The position numbers and the translations under genes are program-made. From positions 434,001 through 498,000 of the forward strand of contig NZ_CP034412.1 in assembly GCF_006094275.1 (NCBI RefSeq): a DNA stretch of 64,000 nt. Reading direction: 5' to 3'. Position 1 is the stretch's first letter. Each line of letters opens with the position of its first letter. Under the pieces are notes generated by a model that did not search any database, was not told the DNA's origin, and saw only the letters and a program-made list of their open reading frames with translations. Source of the DNA: Glutamicibacter creatinolyticus. Lineage in GTDB: Bacteria; Actinomycetota; Actinomycetes; Actinomycetales; Micrococcaceae. This document shows positions 39,545-52,334 of the stretch, in pieces.

Positions 39545-41332
39545 ATGTTCGTGGTGGCCACCGCCGGGCACGTGGATCACGGCAAAAGCACGCTGGTGCG
39601 GGCGCTGACCGGCATGGAACCGGACCGCTGGGCGGAGGAGCGCCGCCGCGGGCTGACCATTGACCTGGGCTTCGCCTGGACGCAGCTGCCCTCCGGGAGG
39701 GAGGTCGCGTTCGTGGACGTGCCCGGGCACGAACGCTTACTGGGCAACATGGTGGCCGGGCTCGGCCCGGTGCCCGCCGTGTGCTTCGTGGTCGCCGCCG
39801 ACGAGGGCTGGCGGGAGCAGTCCGCGGACCACCGGGACGTGCTGCAGGCCCTGGGCATCGAGCACGGGCTGGTGGTGCTTACCCGCACCGACCGTGCCGG
39901 CGCGCCGCTTCAGACGGTGATCGACCAGGTGCGTGCCGAACTGCGCGGGACCGGGCTGGCGGAGGCAAAGATCCTCCCGGTCTGCGCACCCACCGGGGCC
40001 GGGCTGCCCCAGCTGCGCACCGCGCTGGACAGGCTGCTGGATTCCCTGCCCCACCCGCAGCCCGAGGCCCGGGTGCGGCTGTGGATCGACCGCTCATTCA
40101 GCATCAGCGGCGCCGGGACCGTGGTCACCGGCACGCTGCAGGCCGGGCAGCTGGCCAGCGGCGACAAACTCGTGCTGGCGGGGGAAAATGGCGAACACCA
40201 GGTCACCGTGCGCGCGGTGCACAGCCGCAACCGGGAGGTGGACGCGGTGGGCGCCACGAACCGGGTGGCTCTGAACCTGCGCTCCGGCCTCCGCGCCGAG
40301 CAGGTGCACCGCGGGGATGTGCTGCTCACCCCGGGCGCCTGGGATTTGGTGGACACCGTGGATGTGCGGCGCACCATGGGCGCGGACCTCACCACCGCGC
40401 CCGAAGAGGTGCAGCTGCACCTGGGCACGGTGAGCCTGGGCTGCCGGCTGCGGCCGCTGGATGCCGGGCACGCCCGGCTGATCCTGGCCCGGGCGCTGCC
40501 GCTGCAGCTGGGGGACCGGCTGGTGCTGCGCACCACCGGCAGCCGCTCCGTGTTCGCCGGCGCCCAGGTGCTGGACGTGGACCCTCCGGCCCTGCAGCGG
40601 CGGGGCGCCGCCGCGCGGCGCGCAGCGCAGCTGGCCGGGATGGAGCCGGACGGGGACGCGGCGCTGGAAGTGGCCCGGCGCGGTGCCGTGCGCCGCAGCG
40701 CCCTGCAACGCATGGGGGTGCGCGCAGTGCAAGCCGTACCCGACGGGGTGCTGCAGCAAGGCCAATGGTGGTTGCACGCCCCGGTGTTCGACGCCTGGCA
40801 GCGCCGCCTGCGCGCCGCCGTACAGCAGCTGCTCCAGGATGACCCGCTGGCGCCCGGGCTCTCGCGTGGGGCGGCGGAAAACCTGCTGGGGGAGGCCGGA
40901 GCGCAGCTGCTGCAGCAGGTGATCGACGCCGCCGGGCTGCAGCACCGGGCCGGATTCATCACCCTGCCCGGGCATCCAGCGGACCTGGGGCCGGCCGAAC
41001 CCGGGATCCAGGCGGTGGAGCGCGCCCTGGCGGCAACCCCCTTCGCCGCACCGGAGGCCCGCGAGCTTCAGGCCTTGGGCCTGGGTCCCCGCGAACTGGC
41101 GGCCGCGGAACGCACCGGCCGGCTGCTGCGGCTTGGCGAGGGCATCGTACTGCTGCCGCTGGCCCCGGCCCAGGCCATGCGCACGCTCGCGACCCTGCCC
41201 CAGCCCTTCACCACCAGCCAGGCCAGGCAGGCTTTGGACACCACCCGGCGGGTGGCCATCCCGCTGCTGGAATACCTGGATAGACGTGGGTGGACGCGCC
41301 GGCTGGATTCCGGGCACCGTACCCTCGCCTAG
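39545..41332 (+). CDS. selB: Selenocysteine-specific translation elongation factor
   Basis: 595 residues. EF-Tu-like GTPase domain: G1 GHVDHGKST at 8-16, switch II DVPGHERLLGN, and TRTD in place of the usual NKxD. Beta-barrel domains follow (WIDRSFSISGAGTVVTGTL), then C-terminal winged helices that grip the SECIS hairpin. It delivers Sec-tRNA to UGA in fdh. ATG 39545 is used because homology starts at MFVVATAGHVDHGKST; the frame is open into selA. The rRNA cluster begins only 161 bp after the stop. Confidence 0.95.
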   Translation: MFVVATAGHVDHGKSTLVRALTGMEPDRWAEERRRGLTIDLGFAWTQLPSGREVAFVDVPGHERLLGNMVAGLGPVPAVCFVVAADEGWREQSADHRDVLQALGIEHGLVVLTRTDRAGAPLQTVIDQVRAELRGTGLAEAKILPVCAPTGAGLPQLRTALDRLLDSLPHPQPEARVRLWIDRSFSISGAGTVVTGTLQAGQLASGDKLVLAGENGEHQVTVRAVHSRNREVDAVGATNRVALNLRSGLRAEQVHRGDVLLTPGAWDLVDTVDVRRTMGADLTTAPEEVQLHLGTVSLGCRLRPLDAGHARLILARALPLQLGDRLVLRTTGSRSVFAGAQVLDVDPPALQRRGAAARRAAQLAGMEPDGDAALEVARRGAVRRSALQRMGVRAVQAVPDGVLQQGQWWLHAPVFDAWQRRLRAAVQQLLQDDPLAPGLSRGAAENLLGEAGAQLLQQVIDAAGLQHRAGFITLPGHPADLGPAEPGIQAVERALAATPFAAPEARELQALGLGPRELAAAERTGRLLRLGEGIVLLPLAPAQAMRTLATLPQPFTTSQARQALDTTRRVAIPLLEYLDRRGWTRRLDSGHRTLA

Positions 41333-41493
41333 CCAGGGACCGGATGCGAGACCCGCTGCGGGTGTAGCGCAGTTCACGTGCCCCGGGCGGGCCGTGAAAT
41401 GGACAGGGCCAAACCCTCTTTGATATGTTTATCTGGTTGTCGCGATCGCGATGAACACCGAAACTTCCCGCGGGCAACCGCGAGGGCTAGTTT
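41333..41493 (+). other. selB to rRNA cluster 2 junction
   Basis: 161 bp with no recognisable rrn promoter, boxA or leader. It contains a perfect 12-bp palindrome TCGCGATCGCGA (41440-41451) and a GC hairpin (about 41466-41486) whose following T-run is already the 5' end of the rRNA block. The second rRNA cluster therefore has no visible promoter of its own. Confidence 0.6.
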
Positions 41494-43033
<1,540 letters not shown>

Positions 43034-43039
43034 GTTTTG

Positions 43040-46179
<3,140 letters not shown>

Positions 46180-46180
46180 A

Positions 46181-46299
46181 GTTACGGCGGTCATAGCGTG
46201 GGGGAAACGCCCGGTCCCATACCGAACCCGGAAGCTAAGACCCACTGCGCCGATGGTACTGCACTCGGGAGGGTGTGGGAGAGTAGGACACCGCCGGAC
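46181..46299 (+). rRNA. rrf: 5S ribosomal RNA, cluster 2
   Basis: 119 nt, starting 1 nt after the 23S end. Two substitutions from the operon 1 copy. The 36-nt 23S-5S spacer of operon 1 is missing. Confidence 0.94.
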
Positions 46300-46315
46300 A
46301 ATATTTGAACGGCTA

Positions 46316-46341
46316 GAGGCCCCACCAGCTGGTGGGGCCTC
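46316..46341. terminator. Terminator after rRNA cluster 2
   Basis: Perfect palindromic hairpin GAGGCCCCACCA / GGTGGGGCCTC followed by GCCTGTTT, 16 bp after 5S. Its sequence differs from the operon 1 terminator, so the downstream flank of cluster 2 is genuinely distinct. Confidence 0.85.
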
Positions 46342-46447
46342 GCCTGTTTAACCTCCCCGCAGTCTGCAGCGCAAGACCGCCTTTAAAAGCCCAGGGTGGG
46401 GTGCACCCGGTGCACCACCACCCGTGGGAGCTGGATCTTCGCGCCGG

Positions 46448-47254
46448 CTAGCTGCGCAGCTCGACCAGGTATTCCAGCAGTTCGGGAAGATCCGCCGGAG
46501 CGTCGATCCGGAAATGCGCCGCCGTTTGACCGGCCCCGACCTTGATTCCCAGGTCCCCCTCACCCAGGGCGTTGAAGCCGTCTTCGTCGGTGACGTCGTC
46601 GCCCACGAAGATCAGCGACTGGGCGCCGGTGACGGTGCGCAGCCATTGCAGGGCCTGGCCCTTGGTCGTCTTCAGCACGCTGGCCTCCAGCACCGCCTTG
46701 CCCGCCAACAACCGCAGCCCGGAAACGGCCTGCAGCTGGCGGTACGCCTCATCCAGGGCGGCCTGCCCGGTCACCGGGTCGGCCTGGCGGATGTGCAGCA
46801 CCGTGGAGGCCGGCTTGTACTCCAGTGAAGTGCCGTCGAAGGCATCGGAGATCTCGCCCAGGATCTGGGTGGTGTCCTGCAACAGCTGCTCCTGCTGGGC
46901 ATCCAGGTCAATGTGCTGGGCGTCGGTGTTCAGGAATTCGGGCAGAACCCGCTCGGCACCGTGCGAGCCGATGAGCACCTGGGGCCGCGGCGCCGGGTAG
47001 ACGGCCTCCAGGGAGCGCAGGTCACGGCCGGAAATCAGGGCGGTGATCACCCCGGGCAGCCCGGCCAGCAGCTGGGCCGCAGCGGCGGAGGCCGGCAGCG
47101 GTCGCGCATCCTCTGGGCGGTCCACCAGCGGGGACATGGTGCCGTCAAAATCCAGGGCAATCACCAGGGGTGAAGTGCCCGACAGGCCGGTGAGGGCCCG
47201 ACGCAGCTCGGGGCTAAGGGCTGAGACCAATGATCCATCCATGCTTCTGTCCAT
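46448..47254 (-). CDS. otsB: Trehalose-6-phosphate phosphatase
   Basis: 268 residues of the HAD superfamily. Catalytic motif DFDGT at 35-39, motif II in ITALISGRD, GSHGAE, and motif IV metal site VGDDVTDEDGFNAL. It releases trehalose from trehalose-6-phosphate. ATG 47254 is used; ATG 47242 is possible since neither has a strong ribosome site. It follows otsA on the same strand after 31 bp, so the two form the OtsAB operon. Confidence 0.94.
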   Translation of the reverse strand: MDRSMDGSLVSALSPELRRALTGLSGTSPLVIALDFDGTMSPLVDRPEDARPLPASAAAAQLLAGLPGVITALISGRDLRSLEAVYPAPRPQVLIGSHGAERVLPEFLNTDAQHIDLDAQQEQLLQDTTQILGEISDAFDGTSLEYKPASTVLHIRQADPVTGQAALDEAYRQLQAVSGLRLLAGKAVLEASVLKTTKGQALQWLRTVTGAQSLIFVGDDVTDEDGFNALGEGDLGIKVGAGQTAAHFRIDAPADLPELLEYLVELRS

Positions 47255-47285
47255 GTGTCTGTTCTATCGCGGGCCGCGACACCGG

Positions 47286-48734
47286 TTAGGCCTTGACGCG
47301 CGACTTGATGGCCGCGAGTTCCTCCAGGAACTTGTTCGACCACCGCATTACGTCGTGCTCCTCCAGGTGGCGGAACATCCGGCGCATACGCCGTGACTGC
47401 TCCTGCGGCGACATGTTCGCGGCATCCACAATACGCTGTTTCATCCCGTCAATGTCGTGCGGGTTGACCAGCACCGCCTGGGTCAGTTGGTCGGCCGCGC
47501 CGGTGAACTCGGAGAGCACCAGCACGCCCTTGCCGTCCTGGTGGGCGGCCACGTACTCCTTGGCAACCAGGTTCATGCCGTCGCGCAGCGAGGTCACCAG
47601 CAGCACGTCGGCCGCCAGGTACATGGCAATCATCTCGCGCATCGGGTAGGAATGGTGCAGGTAGCGCACCGTGGTGTGGCTGAGCGTGTCGTGCTGGCCG
47701 GTAATCTGGCCGACCATCAGCTCGACCTGGTTGCGCAGCTGGATGTAGCGGTCCACGTTCTCGCGGCTGGGGCTGGCGACCTGAATGAGGCAGACCTCGC
47801 CGGCCTTGAGCTGCTTGTCGGCCAGGATCTCCCCGTAGGCCTTCAAGCGGTGGCGGATCCCCTTGGTGTAGTCCAGGCGGTCCACACCCAGCATCACGGT
47901 CTTCGGGTTGCCCAGGCCCTCACGGATCTGGCGGGCGCGTTCCTGGATCTGCGGATCCTTGGACAGCTCGGCCACATCGGCGGTGTCGATGGAGATCGGG
48001 TGGGCGGCGGCGCGGCACACGTTCTGAACGCTGTGCGAGGCATCCGGGGTCGCCTCATGGCCCTTGACCGAGTAGTTGGTGTACCGGCGCAGCCCGCGCA
48101 CGAAGTTTGCCGCGTCGGTTTCGCGCTGGAAGCCCACCAGGTCGGCTCCGGCCAGGCCCTCCAGGATCTGGCGGCGCCAGGGCAGCTGGGAGAACAAGCT
48201 GGCCGGCGGGAACGGGATGTGGTTGAAGAACCCGATGCGCAGATCCGGGCGGGCCTCACGCAGCATCTTGGGCACCAGCTGCAGCTGGTAGTCGTGCACC
48301 CACACGGTCGCCCCGCGGGCCGCCACCCGCAGCACCGCGTCGGCAAAGCGGCGATTGACCTTGCGGTAGTTCTCCCACCAGGTGCGGTGGTATTCCGGGG
48401 GCACAATCACATCGTGGTACAGCGGCCACAGGGTCGAGTTGGAGAAGCCTTCGTAGTACAGCTGCAGGTCCTCTTCGGAGAGCGGAACCGGCACCATGTG
48501 GATTTCGTCCTTGTCGAAATCCTCCAGCACCTCGTCGGTGGCGCCATGCCACCCGACCCAGGCGCCGGTGGAGGCCGCCATGATGGGAGCCAATGCCGTC
48601 ACCAGCCCACCGGGGGAGCGGCGCCATCCTGGCGAACCGTCCTCATTGGTGATGCGGTCAACCGGCAGACGGTTGGCGACCACCACGAAATCATAGTCCG
48701 TATCCGGGATCTGGATCTCAGCGTCCTGGCTCAC
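47286..48734 (-). CDS. otsA: Trehalose-6-phosphate synthase
   Basis: 482 residues, GT20 glycosyltransferase joining UDP-glucose (or another NDP-glucose) to glucose-6-phosphate. Signatures: VVVANRLPVDR, RSPGGLVTAL, VWVHDYQLQLVPKMLR, FFNHIPFPP, GVDRLDYTKGI and TSLRDGMNLVAKEYVA. Trehalose serves as osmolyte and stress protectant. GTG 48734 has AGGAGG upstream; the longer open frame to 48827 has no better start. Coupled with otsB downstream. Confidence 0.95.
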   Translation of the reverse strand: MSQDAEIQIPDTDYDFVVVANRLPVDRITNEDGSPGWRRSPGGLVTALAPIMAASTGAWVGWHGATDEVLEDFDKDEIHMVPVPLSEEDLQLYYEGFSNSTLWPLYHDVIVPPEYHRTWWENYRKVNRRFADAVLRVAARGATVWVHDYQLQLVPKMLREARPDLRIGFFNHIPFPPASLFSQLPWRRQILEGLAGADLVGFQRETDAANFVRGLRRYTNYSVKGHEATPDASHSVQNVCRAAAHPISIDTADVAELSKDPQIQERARQIREGLGNPKTVMLGVDRLDYTKGIRHRLKAYGEILADKQLKAGEVCLIQVASPSRENVDRYIQLRNQVELMVGQITGQHDTLSHTTVRYLHHSYPMREMIAMYLAADVLLVTSLRDGMNLVAKEYVAAHQDGKGVLVLSEFTGAADQLTQAVLVNPHDIDGMKQRIVDAANMSPQEQSRRMRRMFRHLEEHDVMRWSNKFLEELAAIKSRVKA

Positions 48735-49049
48735 GATTGACCTCCTGAATGTCGTGATTCGCGCATTCGGTGATTCATCTGCGCACGATGGTTCCACGAC
48801 GAATTCTACTAACGTCGGGGACCCCATTACCTCATGAGCCTAGTGAATCAATGTGACGAAGGAAACTTGGATGGATATTTGTGTCTCCAGTTGGCGACGG
48901 ATCCGCGCTGCCGGCTGAGCGGCATATTTGGGAAGCATAAGTGAGTGCTGTGAAGCGCTCTCAAGGGCGCCATTGGCGCGACTTTGCGCCAACGGATTGG
49001 CTAGGATTGTCTCGGATTCAGTCTGTCGCAGAGCAAGGACTCAGAGAAT
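48735..49049. promoter_or_regulatory. Divergent control region otsA / DsbA-like gene
   Basis: 315 bp without a gene. On the right, TAGGAT near 49001 precedes the DsbA-like gene. Just upstream is the 20-bp dyad TTGGCGC-N6-GCGCCAA at 48973-48992, positioned like an operator over the -35 region. The left half holds the otsA ribosome site. Confidence 0.5.
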
Positions 49050-49907
49050 ATGTCTTCAACAAACCCCCGGCCGTCCAAGTCTGAACGGCAGGCCGGCGCG
49101 CGCGAAAAGGCCGCGCAGATCCGAGCTGCCCAGGAAGCGGCGGAGAAGCGCAAGTCGCTGTTCGTCAAGCTGGGCGTCGTCGCCGCAGTGGTCGTGGTGA
49201 TCGCGCTGGTGGTCGTACTGATCCTGCAGAACCAAAGCGGCAAGGTCGCCGATTCGGGGACGGCTCCGAAGGGCGGCAACGCCGCCGGCGGCATCACCCT
49301 GGTTTCGGACACCGAGTTCGCCTCAACTTCCGAAGTCAACGTGGATGTCAACAACGCTGGCGAAGCACAGCAGGGTGCGGAACCCAAGCCGCGCGACCTG
49401 AAGGTGGGGGCCAAGGGCGAACCGGTGAACATCACCATTTACGCCGATGCGAACTGTGTTCACTGCGCGGACTTTGAAAAGACCTACGGCCAGCAGCTGC
49501 ACCAGTGGCTGGCTGATGGCAAGGTCACCGTGGAATACCGCATGGTCGGTTACTTGGATCGTGGTTCGGCCACGAACTACTCCTCACGTGCGGCCAACGC
49601 CATGGCCTGCGTTGCCGATGCCGACCCTTCGGCCTACCTCGGTTTTGTCGAGGGCGTCTTTGCCCACTACGAGCAGGGCGAGATGAAGAATGCCCAGCTG
49701 GCAGAGTTGGCCAAGTCCAAGGGCGTGGACGTCTCCAAGTGCATCGATGACGGCAACTTCCGCCCGTTCGTGCAGTACACCACCGCAGCCGCCCAGGCTG
49801 ACGGCATCGCCGGTACCCCGACGATCTTTGTCCAGGACAAGGAATTCGTGCTGGGCCAGGATGACTTTGTGGCCCAGGTTGAAGCGGCCATGAAGGCCAA
49901 CGCCTAA
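49050..49907 (+). CDS. Membrane-anchored DsbA-family thiol-disulfide protein
   Basis: 285 residues. A basic cytoplasmic tail (1-36), one membrane helix (about 38-60) and an extracytoplasmic thioredoxin-fold domain with active site C136-V-H-C139 in YADANCVHCADFEKTYG and cis-Pro loop GIAGTPTIFVQ. It should form or shuffle disulfides in exported proteins. Two further cysteines (MACVAD and SKCIDD) lie in the helical insert as in actinobacterial DsbA proteins. Start ATG 49050. Confidence 0.92.
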   Translation: MSSTNPRPSKSERQAGAREKAAQIRAAQEAAEKRKSLFVKLGVVAAVVVVIALVVVLILQNQSGKVADSGTAPKGGNAAGGITLVSDTEFASTSEVNVDVNNAGEAQQGAEPKPRDLKVGAKGEPVNITIYADANCVHCADFEKTYGQQLHQWLADGKVTVEYRMVGYLDRGSATNYSSRAANAMACVADADPSAYLGFVEGVFAHYEQGEMKNAQLAELAKSKGVDVSKCIDDGNFRPFVQYTTAAAQADGIAGTPTIFVQDKEFVLGQDDFVAQVEAAMKANA

Positions 49908-49972
49908 CCTCTTGGGGGTTCGCGGGAGGATCGGGTAGGATCCCGTATTGATCTCGCACCCAAGAAGCCGTG

Positions 49973-49998
49973 GGGAGTCCGCTATGACGCGGGCTCCC
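49973..49998 (+). terminator. Probable terminator after the DsbA-like gene
   Basis: 10-bp arms GGGAGTCCGC / GCGGGCTCCC with one mismatch and a 6-nt loop, 66 bp past the stop. Confidence 0.5.
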
Positions 49999-50085
49999 TT
50001 CGGCCGTTAAGGGGGCAGCTTTCGGCTGGCGCTGTGAGGGGCGAATTCGCCCGCCGGTGGCAGTTCCGATATTCTTATTCGGTAC

Positions 50086-50159
50086 GCCTCCTTAGCTCAG
50101 CTGGCCAGAGCGTCTGTCTTGTAAACTGAAGGTCACCGGTTCGAATCCGGTAGGGGGCT
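50086..50159 (+). tRNA. tRNA-Thr (anticodon TGT)
   Basis: 74-nt cloverleaf: acceptor GCCTCCT/AGGGGGC, D-arm GCTC..GAGC, anticodon loop CTTGTAA, T-arm ACCGG TTCGAAT CCGGT. One T-T mismatch in the anticodon stem. CCA not encoded. Confidence 0.93.
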
Positions 50160-50165
50160 CTCTTC

Positions 50166-50205
50166 ACCCCGGCGAGCATGCGCGTTCGAGCATGTTCCCG
50201 GGGGT
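50166..50205 (+). terminator. Probable terminator after tRNA-Thr
   Basis: ACCCC..GG with AGCATGC on the left pairs loosely with GCATG..CCGGGGGT and is followed by TTT. Stem is interrupted, so confidence is moderate. Confidence 0.5.
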
Positions 50206-50332
50206 TTTGCTTTTCCCTTTCCCAACGCTCACCCTTCCCGCCATTAGGGCTGACTTGGGCGTGCAGGGCTGGCCCTCTGACGTCCGGTAACCATCGCGTT
50301 CGCCGCCCGAGGGACATCGGTACCCTGAGAGA

Positions 50333-50455
50333 ATCCTCAAAAATCTGGAAGATCTGAATCTTCGCGGCTATCTTCTCCCTACACCTGCCGTTGTTGTGGC
50401 AACCGTTCTTGCGTTGCTGCTCGTAGTCGGTTCCACTCACACGCAGCGTGACTGA
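50333..50455 (+). CDS. Possible 40-residue membrane protein with a non-standard start
   Basis: From an ATC at 50333 the frame reads about 40 residues with one clear membrane helix (TPAVVVATVLALLLVVGS). No ATG, GTG or TTG is available before the helix. The box TACCCT ends 6 nt before the ATC, exactly the spacing of the leaderless senX3 gene, which is why an AUC (or nearby CUG) start is considered. It may instead be chance. The rest of the 338-bp gap 50160-50497 shows nothing else except the terminator. Confidence 0.3.
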   Translation: MLKNLEDLNLRGYLLPTPAVVVATVLALLLVVGSTHTQRD

Positions 50456-50497
50456 TGGGGACATTCTGGAAGTTGCGAGTTGTGGAGGTTAGGACAA

Positions 50498-50980
50498 ATG
50501 CCAGGTCGAGTCGCCCGGTCGCGTACCGCACAGCGGGTCTCGGAACTGATCGGAACCCGCCATGGTCGCCAATACCTGCAGCAACACGGTTGGATGCCGG
50601 GCATGCCGGTCATTATGACCGGGCCCCGGGAACCACTGGATGATGTGATGGGGTTGGTCTCCGTCCACGAAGGACCGAGCCTGGTCGCAATGATTGACCC
50701 AATCAGCGACCAGTTGCGGTTTTTGCATGTTTCATTGCCTACCCCAGTCCTGCAGGTAGTAGGACTGGAAGCCCCCGGAACCATAATCAGTTCCTTCTTT
50801 GACCGGGCCAGGCGAAGCGGTTCGGTTACATTTCGGGTGAAGTACTGGCCTTACAGTGCGGTCGCCCATGCCCTGCCGCCCAGGTTTGCCCAACCACTGG
50901 TCGCACTGACCGCCGCAACCACTGGGGCACAGATGGTGGAACCACAACCGTTCGGCGCGAGCTTGTCGGCCCGTTCCTAA
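50498..50980 (+). CDS. Hypothetical protein
   Basis: 160 residues, not recognised. It has a basic N-terminus, a mixed alpha/beta middle (PVIMTGPREPLDDVMGLVSV) and no membrane helix or metal motif. ATG 50498 follows GGAGGTTAGGA at good spacing, which supports translation. Base composition is somewhat less GC-rich than neighbours. It sits alone between tRNA-Thr and the DUF808 gene, next to a tRNA, so a transferred gene is possible. Confidence 0.6.
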   Translation: MPGRVARSRTAQRVSELIGTRHGRQYLQQHGWMPGMPVIMTGPREPLDDVMGLVSVHEGPSLVAMIDPISDQLRFLHVSLPTPVLQVVGLEAPGTIISSFFDRARRSGSVTFRVKYWPYSAVAHALPPRFAQPLVALTAATTGAQMVEPQPFGASLSARS

Positions 50981-51217
50981 GCGTTCGGGAGCCGATGTGA
51001 GGAGCTGAGAAACCGACTTTCTGCGGAACCCGGTGCCCCACTTCGACCAAAGACAGCGCTCGTGTACGTCCGGGGCGCTCGCCGGAAGCTGGTTCGAAGA
51101 CAAAAGTGTGCTGAGAACAACCCGCATGCGGTGGTGCCGCAGGCTCAACACGGGAGTTGACTCGGTATTCTGGAAGCCGGCGTAAGCCCGAAACCTTCTT
51201 CGAGCAAAGGACGAACG

Positions 51218-52165
51218 ATGGCCGGTGGACTGGTAGCACTCCTCGACGACATCGCGGCTCTGGTCAAGCTGGCCTCCACCTCATTGGACGATGTGGCCTT
51301 GGGCGCCGGAAAGGCCAGCAGCAAGGCGCTGGGTGTCGTGGTGGATGATGCCGCGGTCACCCCGCAATATGTGGCCGGAATTTCGCCCAAGCGCGAGCTG
51401 CCGATCGTGTGGAAGATTGCGCTGGGCTCAATCCGCAACAAGCTGCTGATCATCCTGCCGCTGGCGCTGCTGCTCTCACAGTTTGCCCCCTGGGCGCTAA
51501 CCCCCTTGCTGATGCTGGGCGGCACCTACCTTGTCTTCGAAGGGGCGGAGAAGGTGCTGGAATTGTTGCACATCATCCGCCACCACGACCCGGTGTCCGG
51601 CGAACAGGTGCGCGATGAAAAGTCGATCATCGGTGCCGCGGTGCGCACGGACTTGATCCTGTCTGCGGAGATCATGGTGATCTCCCTGAACGAGGTCGCC
51701 GCCGAGGGCTTTTGGATGCGCACCATGATCCTGATCGCGGTGGCCCTGGGCATGACCATTGTGGTGTACGGGGTGGTCGGGCTGATCGTGAAGATGGATG
51801 ATGTCGGTCTGCACCTGGCCCAGCGCACCTCCCACTTCCTGCAGTTGATCGGCCGGGCCCTGGTCAAGGCGATGCCGGTGATCATGTCCGTGCTGGGCAA
51901 GGTCGGTGTGGTGGCCATGCTCTGGGTTGGCGGACACATCATCCTGGTCGGTCTGGACGAGCTGGGCTGGCATGCCCCCTACGCGCTGGTGCACCACCTG
52001 GAACTGGCGGCCGCCGGAGCCACCGGCTCCGCTGGTCCGGTTATCGGGTGGCTGGTGAACACCGGGCTCTCCTGCGTCGCCGGCTTGCTGGTGGGCAGTG
52101 TCGTGACTGGCATCGTGCTGGGGATCCGCCGGATCCGCCAGGGCCGCAGCGCCCAGCAAGCCTAA
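51218..52165 (+). CDS. DUF808 family (YedI-like) inner membrane protein
   Basis: 315 residues with the family opening MAGGLVALLDDIAALVKLAS, the conserved DDAAVTPQYVAG and ISPKRELPIVWKIALGS, and about seven membrane helices in the second two thirds. Function is unknown; proteins of this family are widespread integral membrane proteins. ATG 51218 has AAAGGACG upstream. TTGACT at about 51157 may be its -35. No operon partner. Confidence 0.9.
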   Translation: MAGGLVALLDDIAALVKLASTSLDDVALGAGKASSKALGVVVDDAAVTPQYVAGISPKRELPIVWKIALGSIRNKLLIILPLALLLSQFAPWALTPLLMLGGTYLVFEGAEKVLELLHIIRHHDPVSGEQVRDEKSIIGAAVRTDLILSAEIMVISLNEVAAEGFWMRTMILIAVALGMTIVVYGVVGLIVKMDDVGLHLAQRTSHFLQLIGRALVKAMPVIMSVLGKVGVVAMLWVGGHIILVGLDELGWHAPYALVHHLELAAAGATGSAGPVIGWLVNTGLSCVAGLLVGSVVTGIVLGIRRIRQGRSAQQA

Positions 52166-52334
52166 TCCCGGGCCCCGTGCGGTGACATCCGCAGGGGCGC
52201 GGTGAACCTGGTTGTGGATAGGATTGGTCGGATACGGCCGTTGCCGCACTCGCCTTGCGGTCGGGAACGGAACCGGGCCGCCGGATGGGGCAGAACCGGG
52301 CTAAAGTGTCGGCGAGCCATGGAAAGATCAAAGC

